Origin: Bullera alba
Lineage: Eukaryota > Basidiomycota > Tremellomycetes > Tremellales > Bulleraceae
Length of the DNA stretch: 64,000 nucleotides
Direction: 5' to 3'
NCBI GenBank assembly: GCA_001600095.1
Contig: BCIX01000001.1
Span: 868,001 to 932,000 of the forward strand
This document shows positions 20,970 to 32,563 of the stretch, piece after piece. The notes beneath the pieces were generated by a model, which did not search any database, was not told where the DNA came from, and saw nothing but the letters and a program-made list of their open reading frames with translations. Positions within the stretch are counted from its first letter, which is position 1, and each line of letters opens with the position of its first letter. A program made the position numbers and the translations under genes.

Positions 20970-22380
20970 ATGGCCACGTCCAAAGCTCACAACGCGAGCA
21001 TCAGCAGTCTCGTGAGTTGTCATCGCGGCTGGCTTTGCCCATCTGTGGCATCGCTAGCTATCAGATAGCCAGTTTCCGTGCCAAGATCGACGCTGATGAA
21101 TCACCGCTACAGCACGACATCGTCCTGGACTATGTGAACCACCACGCCCTGGCTCAGACGGCCAGAGTGCTCTCCCGTCCAAAGGGCACCTATCGTCCCG
21201 GACCAGGCAGTCAGAATGGCTACGCGTCGACTTCCCGCGATGGGGTCATGACTGATATTGCGGAGGAGAGAGAGGACGGCGACGGAAGGAACGGCGCGAA
21301 TAGCACCGAGGGCGCGGACGGGATGGACGTGGATATCTCAACACAGAGCGCGGCCTCTGGCTCCGGCTCCCACGAGAAGACGTTCAGTCAATCTGAGCTG
21401 GCGTCCATAGAGCACAGAAGAGGTGAGTGCTTCTAAACGAACACCAGCTGACGGTAGCCATCCTCAACTTCATCCTGAATGGCGCGATTATGAGAGCGGT
21501 TGAAGCTCTGAACATACATTTCCCTTACGTCCTCGACGATACAAATCCGGCTAGCGACCATCAGAGCGCTCGGTCATCTTATGACACCCACGCTTCGATC
21601 GTCAATTGGAACAACGCGTCGATGCCCTCGAGCAGCAATCATGCCTCTCCAGTCGGACTGCAATCCACCCTGCCAGCACACGTCAAACTCAATCTCCAAA
21701 TCCAGCAGTTTATAGAGTCATTCAGGCAACTCGGTCGATCATCACCTTCTTCGCCTTCGTCCTCGATATCAAGCATGACGTCGTCAATGCACATGTCGAT
21801 ATCGGGACATCTACCCTCGAACGGTAATGGCAACGGCAATGGTGTCGGTAACGGAAAGGCCCCTCACGACGGCAGTCGCGCCCACAGTTCAACAGCCGCT
21901 CTCACTGCAGCTCTCACCGCCGCACAGGGCTTGCATGCCGAAGCGAAGAAGCTTCCATCGGATATCAGAGCGGTGTATCTTCAGGAGATCAAGGATGTCG
22001 GGGCTTTATTCGCATACACCGACCCGGAGACGAGTATACTCAAGGGCTTTCTAGATCAGAGCAGGAGGGTAGCGCTTGCGGGACAGGTCAATCGGGCTAT
22101 ACTCAGTGAGTCCCACTCAAAGATAGTCGCTGATGAGCAGGCTCGGAAGGTCGGGGAAGTGTGGCGATTCTTCAGGAGATGGCTCAGCGTACGACCGCGA
22201 TCTACAACGTCCTCGGGGAGAAGGGTGTCGACGTTAGACCGACCACCGCCGAGCTCTCAAGGGATCAGTTATCACAGGTGAGTCCACGAAAGGTTAATGG
22301 TGACTGACGGGCAGTATTGGAAACATCAAGGGTCTAGCCAGTTTAGACTGCACGACTTTGTCGAGCAGAGCTGGAACTGA
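20970..22380 (+). CDS. LisH-CTLH-CRA protein, RanBPM/Gid1-like without SPRY
   Basis: Five exons from ATG 20970. A LisH-like helix pair (IVLDYVNHHALAQTARVL) is followed by a Ser/Gly/Asp-rich insert, then a CTLH segment after an intron (AILNFILNGAIMRAVEALNI, HFPYVLDD), a long low-complexity insert with Asn/Gly repeats, and the CRA part (FAYTDPETSILKGFLDQSRR, VNRAIL). The tail YWKHQGSSQFRLHDFVEQSW is short. Ran-binding protein 9/10 and yeast Gid1 are CTLH ubiquitin ligase scaffolds and place this module after a SPRY domain. Here no SPRY is found upstream before the neighbouring gene ends. It may belong to a CTLH/GID ligase or be a lone Gid8-like subunit. The insert between CTLH and CRA favours the RanBPM branch. 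Confidence 0.78.
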
Positions 22381-22573
22381 TCGATCTTGCATATTTGTGT
22401 CATTGTGGAGATAATGGCTTGTAATGTCGATCTTCATACCTCCATCGCGTCGGAATCTATGTTGTAACTGTAGACGACCCCATATCGATAGACTCGAGAT
22501 GCTATCATCAATGAACACAAGCTTTTGCTGGTCAATGCGGTCGTGAGATCGTGCATGTAGAGTTACATCCTTG

Positions 22574-25052
22574 CTACTGCCTCTGCTTCCTCCTGCTCTG
22601 TCGTTCCCACTCTAGAGCATCTTCTACTATGTCCAAACGCCTCTTCGTTCCATCATAGGAATCCCCGGTCGACTGGTCGAAATACGCCTGTGGCTCAAAG
22701 ACATACTCGACACTAGCCAGCCCTTGTGCCGCGGGACCAGTGACTGTGCTCTGAACAAAGTTCCGCCTTGATGGATCGGACAACGAACTCAAGACGGGAT
22801 ACACGGATGTCTGCTCTCGAGTCCACAAATGGGGTTGGGTATACTGCGGGATATGCGGCATCTGAGTATGAGGCTATGCGGGTGTCAGCTATTTGCCCGG
22901 ATGGACAGTGACCCACCTCGTATGCCGCTTTGATGGTCCCAGCGGACCAAGTCCCCAATCCCCAGTTGTATCTCGATTGATCCCTGATCGCCTCTTGCTC
23001 CGATTGCACAATGATTCTCCCTCCTGGCGTGGTGTAGTCCTTGATTGCCGATTGATCCAGTTCACCTTCACTGCCCGCCATGGCCTCGTCCTCTCCAGCC
23101 TCTTGAGGCAGAGGAGTCAGGGCATCATCCTCTCCATCGTCAAGGCCTTTGAAAGGCAAGGAGACTTCGCGGCTGAGCCCACTCCTCTTCCTCTCCATAG
23201 TGGGCGGGTGTAATCCCGGCATACGCAAAGCATCCAAATTACCCCGTCCACCATTCACGTCTTCTTCTGTCGTCCTCTCCAACGCATACACCCAGCCCCT
23301 GGTGGCATCTTCACCTTCAAGCTCGACAAGTCGCTCCTGTCTGAACTCTCTCAGCCGAGCATCCATCATCCTCGACTCTTCTGCCAATTTCAACATCCAG
23401 TTCTCCTCGTCGGTACCAATGGTCCTCATCCGAGCTCGCTTGTTGCCCCATCCAGCGCCGGAGAATGGGTCGAGACCGTTGCCGCCAAAGTGCGTTGTCG
23501 GTCCGCCCAAGGTGTAGAATGGGGTGAAACTGACGTTCTGCCTCGAGGCGAAGTATGCCGCTTCAACACCCAGACCAGCTGTGGCGGTCGAAGGTCTGCC
23601 CGGTGGATTCAGGGTCGAAATAGCATTTGCCATGATCTCCTCTTCGTGAGCCATGCCATACGGCGTGAAGTTGTTTTCGGCGCATTTGACCAATGCTTCC
23701 TCTTCGTCGTAATCGTCCGTAACCCATTTGCCGTCTGAACTGAGGTCAGTACGACACCTAGGTGTGACCTTGACACTCTACTCACTCTTGACAACCCTCG
23801 CACCCATGAGCTTGAATACGTTCCTCATGGCAACCATCGTCACGGTTCTATTACGAAGATTGCCCGACACCCTGCCCATGTCGATCAAGAGGTCTCTTTC
23901 GCTGTTGTTACAGGCCAACTTGATGAGCTGAGGGCATCTCCTGAGGAAGGCCAAAGAGTCGGTGTAGCCACACGCTCTTGCCGCATCGATAGTCAAGGTG
24001 TAGACTCGCTCAGGATTCCTTCGGGTGTCCGAGGTGAAAGTGACGACTTTGTACTCCCGGCCTGACAGTCAGCTCGATCTGAGATACTACTAGACCCACC
24101 TCCTTGAAGCCGACCGAGAGCGTCCACCTTCGCCTCGCCCTTTTCGTTGTCGGGGAGGATGAGCTCGTCATCTCCGACCTCGTACACCTGACCTTTGATG
24201 CTGAACGTAGAGCCGACTGGACATGGGTCAGTGGAGATAGGTTTACGCTTACTCACTCTCGGTGGTCTCGTCGGACGCCTTGGTGGGTCGATTTCGAGCC
24301 CCGGAAGCTCCGCTCTTTCGCTTCGGTCTTTCATCCCAATCCTCGCCCCTCTCTGCACGCTCTGCCCTGACCTTGGCCCATCTTGCCCTTGCGGCGGCCG
24401 CAGCTGCACCCTTGACTGAGAAACCGCCTCTTCCAGTGCCAATCTTTTCGAAGACGGGTTTCGCGGGTTTCTCCTCGCCAGTCTGACGAGTTTTTCCAGG
24501 GGTACTCGCGGCTCTGGACGGTCGTCTGACTGGAAATGTAGTTGCGTCAATTGAGCTTCACATACTTCGCCTCAATAACATACCCGTATCTTCCTCCTCA
24601 TCTCCATCGTCATCCTCCCCTTCTGCATCCTCGTCATCCTCGCCTTCGGCATCTTCTTCCACCTCCACCGGAATCTCCTTGTACGAGACACTCTTCCTAG
24701 TTCTCGTCCGTTTCGACGGGGAGGGTGGGGGCAAATCCTCTTCCTCATCTTCGTCAACATCTTCCCCCTCAGCATCCTCGTCCTCTTCCACCGGAGCCGC
24801 TCGCCCTCTAGTATTTCTCGACCGGGAAGGTTGTGCCCGTGACTTTACCGCTCTACTGCGCCTCGAAAGTCCGGCTTCTGCTTCCATATCGGCATCATCG
24901 TCGTCTTCTCCAATAGCATCTTCATCCTGGTCCGTGTCGACCTCTTGCTTGGCTTGAGCCCCCCTCGTCACTCGACTGCGTGAGGAGGGAGTGTCGGCAA
25001 CCTCTTGGGCAGCTCTCGATGCCGCGCTTCTCTGTGCTCTCCTTGGTGGCAT
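22574..25052 (-). CDS. Chromatin-remodelling complex subunit Rsc7/Swp82 (Npl6) family
   Basis: ATG 25052 begins MPPRRAQRSAASRAAQEV, an Arg/Ala-rich region followed by long Asp/Glu runs (EDEDAEGEDVDEDEEEDL). After a Lys/Arg-rich basic region, the CRC_subunit domain typical of Rsc7/Npl6/Swp82 appears: FSIKGQVYEVGDDELIL, GREYKVVTFTS, YTLTIDAARACGYTDSLAF, LRNRTVTMVAMRNVFKLMG. A conserved C-terminal half has GVEAAYFASRQNV and FTPFYTLGGPTTHFGG. The tail is Arg/Gln-rich. Rsc7 is a subunit of RSC (a SWI/SNF-type nucleosome remodeller) and Swp82 is its SWI/SNF paralogue; which of the two this one serves is not decidable here. An upstream in-frame ATG exists (25133) but lacks homology. Six exons are supported. 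Confidence 0.88.
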
Positions 25053-25376
25053 GGCGCGGTATGGGTGGTGAGTATTGAGTAATGTTGATGGAGATGGACG
25101 CGACTGCCACGAGTTAGGGAAATTCACACCCATCCAGGGTGGTGGTGGTTGACGGGATCAAATATCAACATCTGAAACGCCACCCTGACCTTTCGGTGAT
25201 CACCGCCGTCTCAGCTTAAACCCCGGCCATGACGACGATGATCAGCATCTGTCACAGGACGAGGCACTATATCAAGCCAAGACTAGGAGGATCGTGATTC
25301 TGTACTCTGTGTTCTACTTGTCGTGTCTAAAGCCTTTGTCACTCGTGGGATCACCTCGTATATCTCCGATCTCGAC
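25053..25376. other. Divergent promoter region Rsc7/spartin-like
   Basis: The 324 bp between opposing starts. A GT/GG-rich stretch (gggtggtggtggttg) lies close to the Rsc7 start. No known binding site identified. Confidence 0.4.
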
Positions 25377-27506
25377 ATGCGTACAGACAGTCCAAACATG
25401 TCAAGTTCAAGCTCGCCCAAGATCCCCCCACGGGACACCGCCTCGCCAGCCGCCGATGCGACGGGATACCTCTTGTTGACGATACCACACACAACGGTGA
25501 AGCAGGTAAGTTCGTGCTTCCCTCTGTAAACGTGTCGCTGATGGCTCTGTCTAGATCTACGATGGCAGCTCTATGACGCTCGCGAAGGGAGAGCTCAAGT
25601 GAGTAAACCATGGGCATGGCATCTCCTTCAGACAACGATCTGATCGCGTACAAATACTCAGGTTAGAATGCGTGACAATGCCAATTCCAAAAGAGATAGG
25701 ACATCAGACCGCCAATCCGTTCTCCCCATCGCCAGCCGATCCAGCCGTACCCACGCACGACTTTTGGCTCGTCCTCCAGGTCGGCACGTTCGAAATGCCC
25801 GTCGTCCCTGGTCAACAATTGATACCGACGCTCGAGCCAACTTCCGAAGGAATAGTATACACCGTTCCCTCGCCATCGGTTCCAAATGCCTTTTTGAGCA
25901 TCACAATGCCTAGACCTGCCTCAGCAGCGGATATGGAGGATCTCGACTCGTTTGAAACCCTGTTGAGGCAGTACAAATCCCTCGGCGTGGAAGCGACAGC
26001 GTTGGCCAATGTCACAGTCCCGCCCATCGGCTCGGCAGCAAGAAACAACCGATACGATCAGGAGGGAGATGAGGATTACAGAGGAAAGCTCGTCCTGATC
26101 AACGAGGACAGCGGCGAGGTCATTGGTCAGCTGGATCAGGAATTGAGTGTTGAAGATGGCCAAAGGCTCGCCAAGGATGATCAGAACCGACCTGTCATTC
26201 TCGATTTCGGCCATGTCATTGATGGATATGCACCCAGTGTCAAAGTCCAGAGAGTACCAGAAGCCGAGATGGACGACTGGATGCTGAAAAGCGCTCATCA
26301 TCTGAGGTGAGTGATTCTGCAGTGACCCATTCTGACATCTGTAGCCGCGGCATTCTGTCAGTCGGTAGCTTCACCTCCAAAATGATGCAATCGGGTGCCA
26401 GTCTCTACATCAAGCACGCAACGCCAAATGCAGAGCCGACCAAACTGTCGCCAATGGCCAAAGCGAATATCCGGAGAGTGCACAATGGTAGTGTGCGAAC
26501 GGTCAACGTGACCAAGACCACCGTCGGAATGATCAACAATGTGAGTAGACGCCTCCGGTACTTTAGCTGACACTCACAGGCTATCATGAACGTGCTAGAC
26601 AAGACTGTCGGAGCGAGAGTAATAGAACCCGCGGTCAGGACGTACGACGACTTTTCCTCCTCTCGCAAAGCGTCAATGTCGAGCGAAGGCGAGAAGAGCG
26701 GTTTCTGGCCTCCATCTCCCGGCGGACTTGGCCGGAAGCCACCTCCTCCACCAGTCCCTCCCAAGACTGGAAAGGCTGCATCGTTGGTGATCGGCAATCA
26801 GGGTCAGCCACCAAGCAGCATATCGGCTGTGACCCCAGGACGTGCGCCCAGTCCACTCAAGATTGACACGACGTCTGCCGTCACGGGTGATGCCCGCCAA
26901 CCCGACAACGAGACGTGGTTCGAGAAAGGCGAAATGGAGCATCTCCTCGGGCAACCCCCCGCTTACACCTCTGAGCCTCAACAAACCTCAGCCTCTCCCA
27001 GCGGGCAAAGCACCCCTTCCTCTGCGCAGAAAGCCAAGAGACCGTGGTTGGGCAGACTTGTACTTGCCGGCGAGGTTGTCTTGACGAGTCTTGAGCACAC
27101 CGCTCACGAGCTCATCAACTCTGGTACCTCGGCAGCATCCTCTGCCGCTGGGCACAAATTCGGCGCCGAGGTCGGTCATGCCACCGCACTGTTGGGAGGC
27201 TCGGTGCGAAATGTCGCAGTGGTGTATATCGATGTGAGGGGTGTAGGAAGGAGAGCATTACTCAAGTCGACAGCCAAGGGATTCGTCAAGGCTCGACTGA
27301 AGAACGGCAGTGAGATCAGACTCCAGGGCGAAGGCAGGGATGCCAATGGCGTTGAGGTGGATATTGGGGAGATTGAACAAGGCGACAAGGGACAGATCGT
27401 GGTTGGTATGCCAGAGGTTCGGAAGAGGGAGGACGTCAGCGCACCGCGAGCGGGACAGAGATCAGTCACGGCATCTGGATACCCGGTTGACAAAAAGCTC
27501 GAGTAA
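25377..27506 (+). CDS. Spartin-like senescence-domain protein
   Basis: Five exons. The N-terminal half has a beta-rich region with YLLLTIPHTTVKQ and FWLVLQVGTFEMPVVPG. The senescence/spartin domain begins at WMLKSAHHLSRGILSVGS and continues FTSKMMQSGASLYIKHATP, VTKTTVGMINNAIMNVLDKT, and after a Pro/Ser-rich linker rejoins with AAGHKFGAEVGHATALLGGS and RNVAVVYIDVRGVGRRALLK. Spartin (SPG20) binds lipid droplets and, in animals, links droplets to autophagy; plant senescence-domain proteins are related. I infer a droplet or membrane-contact role. No transmembrane segment is seen, but the glycine/alanine-rich C-terminal helices are amphipathic. Start choice is uncertain between ATG 25377 and ATG 25398, with 25323 also in frame. 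Confidence 0.82.
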
Positions 27507-27901
27507 CTCTTTGGAAATCAGTTCGAGCTCGGATTCAACGATATCTGGTCTAACATAGATCTATGGCGACAAACACACGATAAAGCTTGGTTGTACAGTA
27601 TGCAAGGTGTGCCCGATAGTACTCGATGGTGAAATAGTGGGTTATACTCATCCAACAGCGGATAATCCTGTCGGTTCGTCTTGCCGGAGCTATATCTGCT
27701 ATTGACAAGGTGTTTGGCTCAAGAGTGAGGTCGTGGATCGTCATCGCACAATATACCACAGGGCACAGGCCACAGGTCGACCCTCTAATCGAGGCGCAGA
27801 GTCGATGGCGTTTGTTGTTGTCTCAGTGAGCCGGGCAAGGGGTGGGTTCCCCTCGGCTAGACTCGCCGGAGTCGATAGTAGACACTCTAGATCACGGTGC
27901 T
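27507..27901. other. Convergent intergenic region
   Basis: About 395 bp of 3' flank between the spartin-like gene and the small acidic orphan gene. No gene supported. Confidence 0.45.
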
Positions 27902-28579
27902 TCACACGTCTTCGATCTCGAAAATCCCGTCGTTGCCGTCGTCGTCATCCTAACAATCGATCAGGCTGATGTCACTGATATATAGGATGGTTTGACGCAC
28001 AATGAGGTTCGAGATATCATAAGGCCACTTCACTCTCATGTCAGCTCGCTCTCAAGGCAAAGTGTAGCTCGACCTGCTTACATCGTAAAAGGTAACCCCG
28101 GGCTCGATGTACTGCCTCACCTGGATCAACGATCTGATATGGGTATCGTGATCCACGTAGTCGAGGTCGAGTATGTCCGTGACCGCTGGAACGTCGTCAG
28201 TGCTTCAGGTCCGTGCAACGAGCTGCGATTGTACCTCTTCTCACTCACCTGCTAAAGCCGCGACCTCGGTTTCGCGGAGACACTCGTCAGAGTCCTATAT
28301 AATGGCTTCAGTCTCCACCATCCGCTGGGATGGAACGCCTCACTAGGAGCGTGATCAAGTCGTCGACCAGGTCTTCGAACCAAGACGCAAACTCGCACCT
28401 GTCCGTTGTAGACCAAGGTCAGCAAGGCTCATACCGAGGACAGGTCGTCCGCCACCTGATACTCACATCGCATTCCAGGCGTCTTGGCCTGTACCCCAAG
28501 CTCCGTCGCATTTCCAGGCAGCATTCTCGAATCGGTCTGTGACGTCTTCATTGAACGTGATCCACTCTTGGGTGCTCAT
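27902..28579 (-). CDS. Small acidic orphan protein
   Basis: Six exons, all with GTGAGT/GTAAGC/GTGCGT donors and clear CTGAC-type branch points, join in frame from ATG 28579 to TGA 27902 and give about 130 residues. The product is acidic throughout, with many Trp and Asp (FENAAWKCDGAWGTGQDAW, ASWFEDLVDDLITLL, TDILDLDYVDHDTH, WPYDISNLIDDDDGNDG). I see no signal peptide, membrane helix or motif I recognise. The gene model rests on splice-site consistency rather than homology. An in-frame ATG 28714 would add 45 residues. It may be a lineage-specific gene. Confidence 0.55.
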
Positions 28580-29716
28580 CGTGCCCGATTGTTCTGGTCT
28601 TCTGTCCCTCGCTTGCGGCTCGATATGATTGACCTGAGCGCCCGGGACTGCGATCGCCTCGTCTCGCTGCAATGCTCCGACTGTCGAGTTCTCTCTATTT
28701 GTTTTGCCACCCAAGACTCTATCACTCTACCTCGAGCTGGGACCTGGGTGACTGGTTGGTGACAAGGTGGGTGCAGAGATGATCGCAGGTGGCGGGTGGC
28801 AAGGTGAGATCTGGGGTGCTGACCGCTGTCGCCATCTCATCACACTACTTATAGTCACATAGTGTGCCACTGTGACAGCGAGCACAGGTTACGTGGCAGT
28901 GATGTGATTGTGTTCTTTGATGGGACCTGAGAGAAGACGTGTGGCAAGTAAGTCCGACGCCGCCCTCGCCGCTTCTACCTCGACCTTCTCTCACCGGCCG
29001 ACGGTGAGGATTGAGGGCGATACAGTAAAGTAAGCTACAATGCTGTCTGTCTGTCGTTCTTCTGCTCGCCCCTTAGGGCCCTTACGCATATACTATCTGG
29101 TTCATTGCCGAGTACCCGGTCATGGTCATGAGACCTATGGCGTTGCAGAAGGTGTGCACTGTATGATGTGTACTGCACCCTGGAGTAGACAATCCGCTCA
29201 TGTCGGTGTCGGCGAATTTGGTGCCTGTCAGTTGTGTATTCCATACACTAGTGTAGTGACGACTGTCAGATCCATCGCTAAATGCCATCCTATGCCATCG
29301 CAGCATCGGTGACTTTGGATGCAACGACTAGCCGGTGGATGCTGAGCGCTGATCGATCAGGTCACAGCTGGTCACGGTGAGAAGTGGTCAGACTAGATAA
29401 GCATCGAGGATTGATCAGAACGTCGAATCTTGACAGACACAGGCAACGTGTCGCTGTGTGTCAGCGTGTGATAATCGGTTCGCCTCCGAGAGCTGGCACA
29501 TTGGGCCAGAACATGACATCCTGAAACGCACCCATGATTACAACCTTCCAACGTCGTACTCCCGTACGAGCGCCTGCACCTCGTTACACCGGCACCTCAG
29601 TGGCTTCTTCAGAAGTTCCAGAACCCTTCGTATTCTTCTCATGCTGCGGCCTGGATCCCCCGATGGATCCGTCCCTAGTTTCTTGAGTGTGGCTTCAGCC
29701 TTCTGACGTTTCCGGC
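28580..29716. other. Gene-free interval (1.1 kb)
   Basis: No ORF with splicing or homology support on either strand. Two local features: an intron-like segment on the + strand starting gtgagatctgg near 28804 with gctgac and an acttatag acceptor, and a 7-bp inverted repeat (ctcaccg/cggtgag, 28990-29008, 5-nt loop). The space may hold promoters and UTRs of two unlinked genes. Confidence 0.4.
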
Positions 29717-30612
29717 TCAGAGGACCGACAAGCCGAGAACACCGACAGCGGCCAGTGCGAGACTATCGCGTTGTCAGCTTGAATCTGCCTGAACGTCACT
29801 GGTGCACGTTGTAGTACACACCTTTGTACGGCGGTCCAAGAAGTAAGGGCCGAGGCACCGGATCCAGGTGCAGAAGTCGGTATGGCGCTAGCACCTGAGA
29901 CTTGCAAAGGAGCCGACTCGGCATATGACCCATCACCCTCGGACGAGTCGTCAATCACGACGTAACTACAACATTTCAGCGAGATACTCGATGTAGGAGT
30001 ATTGATGATGCTCACACTGTCCAGTTGGTGCCGTAGCTGTACTGCCCGTTCTGGGGGACGAAGTGAGTGTAGCTGGTGACGGTGGTGTTAACCAGAGGGT
30101 ACTCGTCCTGGTGCCCAGTGTGAGTGCTCGGCTCTCGGCACACGAAAGCGATCACTCACGCTTCGTCCGAGATAGTTTGCTGGTTTGCCCGTTTGTCCGT
30201 CGTACATGGGGTATCGGTTCCTGCGGGCGTCAGCTCAGGACATTCTAGCACCAAGTACGATACTTGTGGAGGTGTTTACTCACCTAATGGTCACATTGAA
30301 GGGAGCTTCTCCTGTCCAAGTGTAGGTCACATTCTGACCAGCGGACAAGGTGGCCTAGGCAATACATCAGCTTGTGGCCGTGCTAGACACCACCCCCTTG
30401 ATCATAGTACCGACTACCACGGGCAGCTGTGGCTCGAGCTCATCTCCAGCTACAGGCGCATCGGCTATCGGCTATCCCGATCACCGACCCGATAGGTCAT
30501 AGGACTACTGTTGACTCACGTTGGACACAGGCTGGATGACCACCGCCGCTGTCGCAACGTACGACTGAGCGAGTGAGAGGATGGCCAGGGGGACGATACT
30601 GGTGAAGAGCAT
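29717..30612 (-). CDS. Secreted GPI-type Kre9/Knh1-like protein, second copy
   Basis: Exons join from ATG 30612 with a signal peptide (MLFTSIVPLAILSLAQSYVA) followed by AAVVIQPVSN, then ATLSAGQNVTYTWTGEAPF and NVTIR after the next intron, DEYPLVNTTVTSYTHFVPQ, and an Asn/Ser-rich stretch. A Ser/Ala-rich stalk leads to a hydrophobic tail (LALAAVGVLGLSVL) that ends the protein, as expected for GPI attachment. The layout (signal, Ig-like module with a Thr/Trp motif, stalk, tail) matches the gene at 19695, although the sequences differ. A wall or outer-membrane protein is likely. The first intron is about 180 nt, longer than typical here. Confidence 0.72.
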
Positions 30613-31594
30613 GTTGAAGGGATATACATGGGGAAGACAGAATGCAGCATCGATCTGCCCCTGCTTTATACCATGTGGGCGCTTAGAGCACGGTACTGCT
30701 GGGTGGAAATGACGGATGAGCCAGGGAAGCGGGCCGCTATCATGCTATGTACCTTGGCGTAGTGGCGCTTTGTTCAACCGAGGACACTGGCCAACGGCAG
30801 TCAGCGGCAGTCTATAGGGCAGTCTCGTCAGGACAGGAAACACAGAGGTCATGTGAGCAAAGTACCGGAATGGAACTAGCTCTTGGTTCCCCTTGGACCC
30901 CTCGGTCCTACTCCGAGCTTATCTTACCGTCCAACCTTTCGGGACGGGGAGGCGCTCTGCTCGCCGCTTATCCGTCTCTCACATCACGGCACCGGTTGCG
31001 GCACCGGTCAGATCTGCGGGCAAGTCACTGCAAGCTAAGGCAAGCTACTGCAAGTCATTCCCATGCAAGCAGATGGAGGCCCCGGATGCAAGCCCATGCA
31101 TCGCCATCTCGTGGGAAGGCGTGGGATGTGTAAGGATGTGCACAGCATGGGCGTCGAGCAACAGCCTGCAAGAGACGCCCTAGGCAGCGACATGAGGAAG
31201 CACAAAGAGGGCTTAGTGTGGTAAAGGTAACTGTGGTATATCTGATAACGCCACGGGCGCCCACTTGCCCCTCTGGGCTTTGATATCACTCGTCTCCAGC
31301 TTGCACGGCCTATCTTCGGCATCCAGCTGGCACGTTTCCCCTCATCCCCCACAAAAGATAGCTGTGTCTTGGGAGCGCACTCGTCAGTCCCAGGCAGTAC
31401 ATGGTATGAGAACAAGGAGATGAATAGACGACGACCCTTCGTTATCATCCCAGATCCCGGTGTCCAAGGAGCTGGACCTCTCGAGCACCCGCAACTGCAA
31501 TGTTCGCTTTGATCTACAGGACACCCAATCGTTCCGCCTCGATAACTGCTGCCTGCCAGGAGTCATACACTACGACTGCCACCGCTCAACGTAT
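30613..31594. other. Gene-free interval with short repeats
   Basis: 980 bp lacking supported genes. It contains a gcaccggt pair (near 30988 and 31000) and a run of gcaagt/gcaagc words between 31015 and 31075. It lies upstream of the GPI protein start and may include its promoter. Confidence 0.4.
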
Positions 31595-32448
31595 TCAAGC
31601 TGAAGATCCGTCGGTGGTACCGGCCGCCTCTTCCTGTTTCTGCTTGTAGGCGGCCCTCTGGTCGCGAGCTGCCTTCAGGTAAGGCTAAGCGATGCGATCA
31701 GCACAACGAAGCGCGACAACGATGGATGGAGGGCGCCAGATATTTTTGCTCACCTCCTTCTCCTCATCGCTCATGGCCCTCCATTTGACACTGAGCTCGG
31801 AAGTCTGTTGCGACATGTTGGGGCCGCCTGACTTGACGGTATGGTCCTTGCAGAACAAGGTGAATGCACCAGCTGGTTTCCTGACTCCATCTGGACGACT
31901 GGATCCACGGGGACGAACAAGCCGAGCCGAAGCAGGCAGAGCTTCGTTGATTCGCTTGAAGTCCTTTCGCGTGAGTTGGCTGAGATACGCAGAATATGCC
32001 TCTCTCGCCTCCTGCCGAAGCTTGCTGGCGGGTTCGAGATATTTCTGCTTCTCGGAAGCGGGCAGCTCTCGCCACGCTTCACCGCATGCCTTGAAGGCCT
32101 TGGCGAGGCCGGCCTGGCCCTCTGTACCCGTTGGGTCGGATTGGTTCTTGAAGGTCTTCAAGTTCTCCCTGACAAACGCGTTGTAGGCACTCAGAAGCCG
32201 CCCGGGCCGATTCTCGGGAGGGATAGGGAGACCGAGTTCTGAAAGCAAAGATGGTGTGAGCTGCCGCATCGAGATCATGCAGTAGAAGCTGGAAGATACG
32301 ATGCCCTTCGACGTCTCGTCGAGATTTCAGACTCACTGTTGAGCTTCTCGATGACTCTCTTGGACAGAGGCTCCTGGGCAACTTGGGTGGTGGTGAAGGA
32401 TCTGACGGCATTGAGCCCGGAGGACAGGCCGGATCGGAATTTCAGCAT
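31595..32448 (-). CDS. Mitochondrial two-HMG-box protein (TFAM/Abf2-like)
   Basis: ATG 32448 opens a typical presequence (MLKFRSGLSSGLNAVRSFTT) rich in Arg, Ser and hydrophobics with no acids, so matrix targeting is likely. Two HMG-like helical modules follow. Box 1 is RLLSAYNAFVRENLKTF ... EAWRELPASEKQKYLEPASK. Box 2 is KPAGAFTLFCKDHTVKSGG ... VKWRAMSDEEK, closed by PYLKAARDQRAAYKQKQEE after the last intron. This arrangement is that of TFAM/Abf2, the mtDNA packaging proteins that bend and compact the mitochondrial nucleoid. Three exons. A CACGTG palindrome sits at 32564-32569 upstream of the start. Confidence 0.82.
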
Positions 32449-32563
32449 GGCGCGAATGATGCTCCGATGTTAAGTGGGAGATTTGAAACAGATGAGATGG
32501 GTTAAAGTAGCAGCAGCATTATGCGAAGTGCTTGTTGTTTGAGCCACCGGAGGCGGCGAGGAT

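Noticed and set aside
20747..21436. 229-codon frame with a hydrophobic start
   Set aside because: It reads through the first intron of the CTLH gene, merges with its real exon 2 and owes its later half to that gene; the upstream hydrophobic part has no support.
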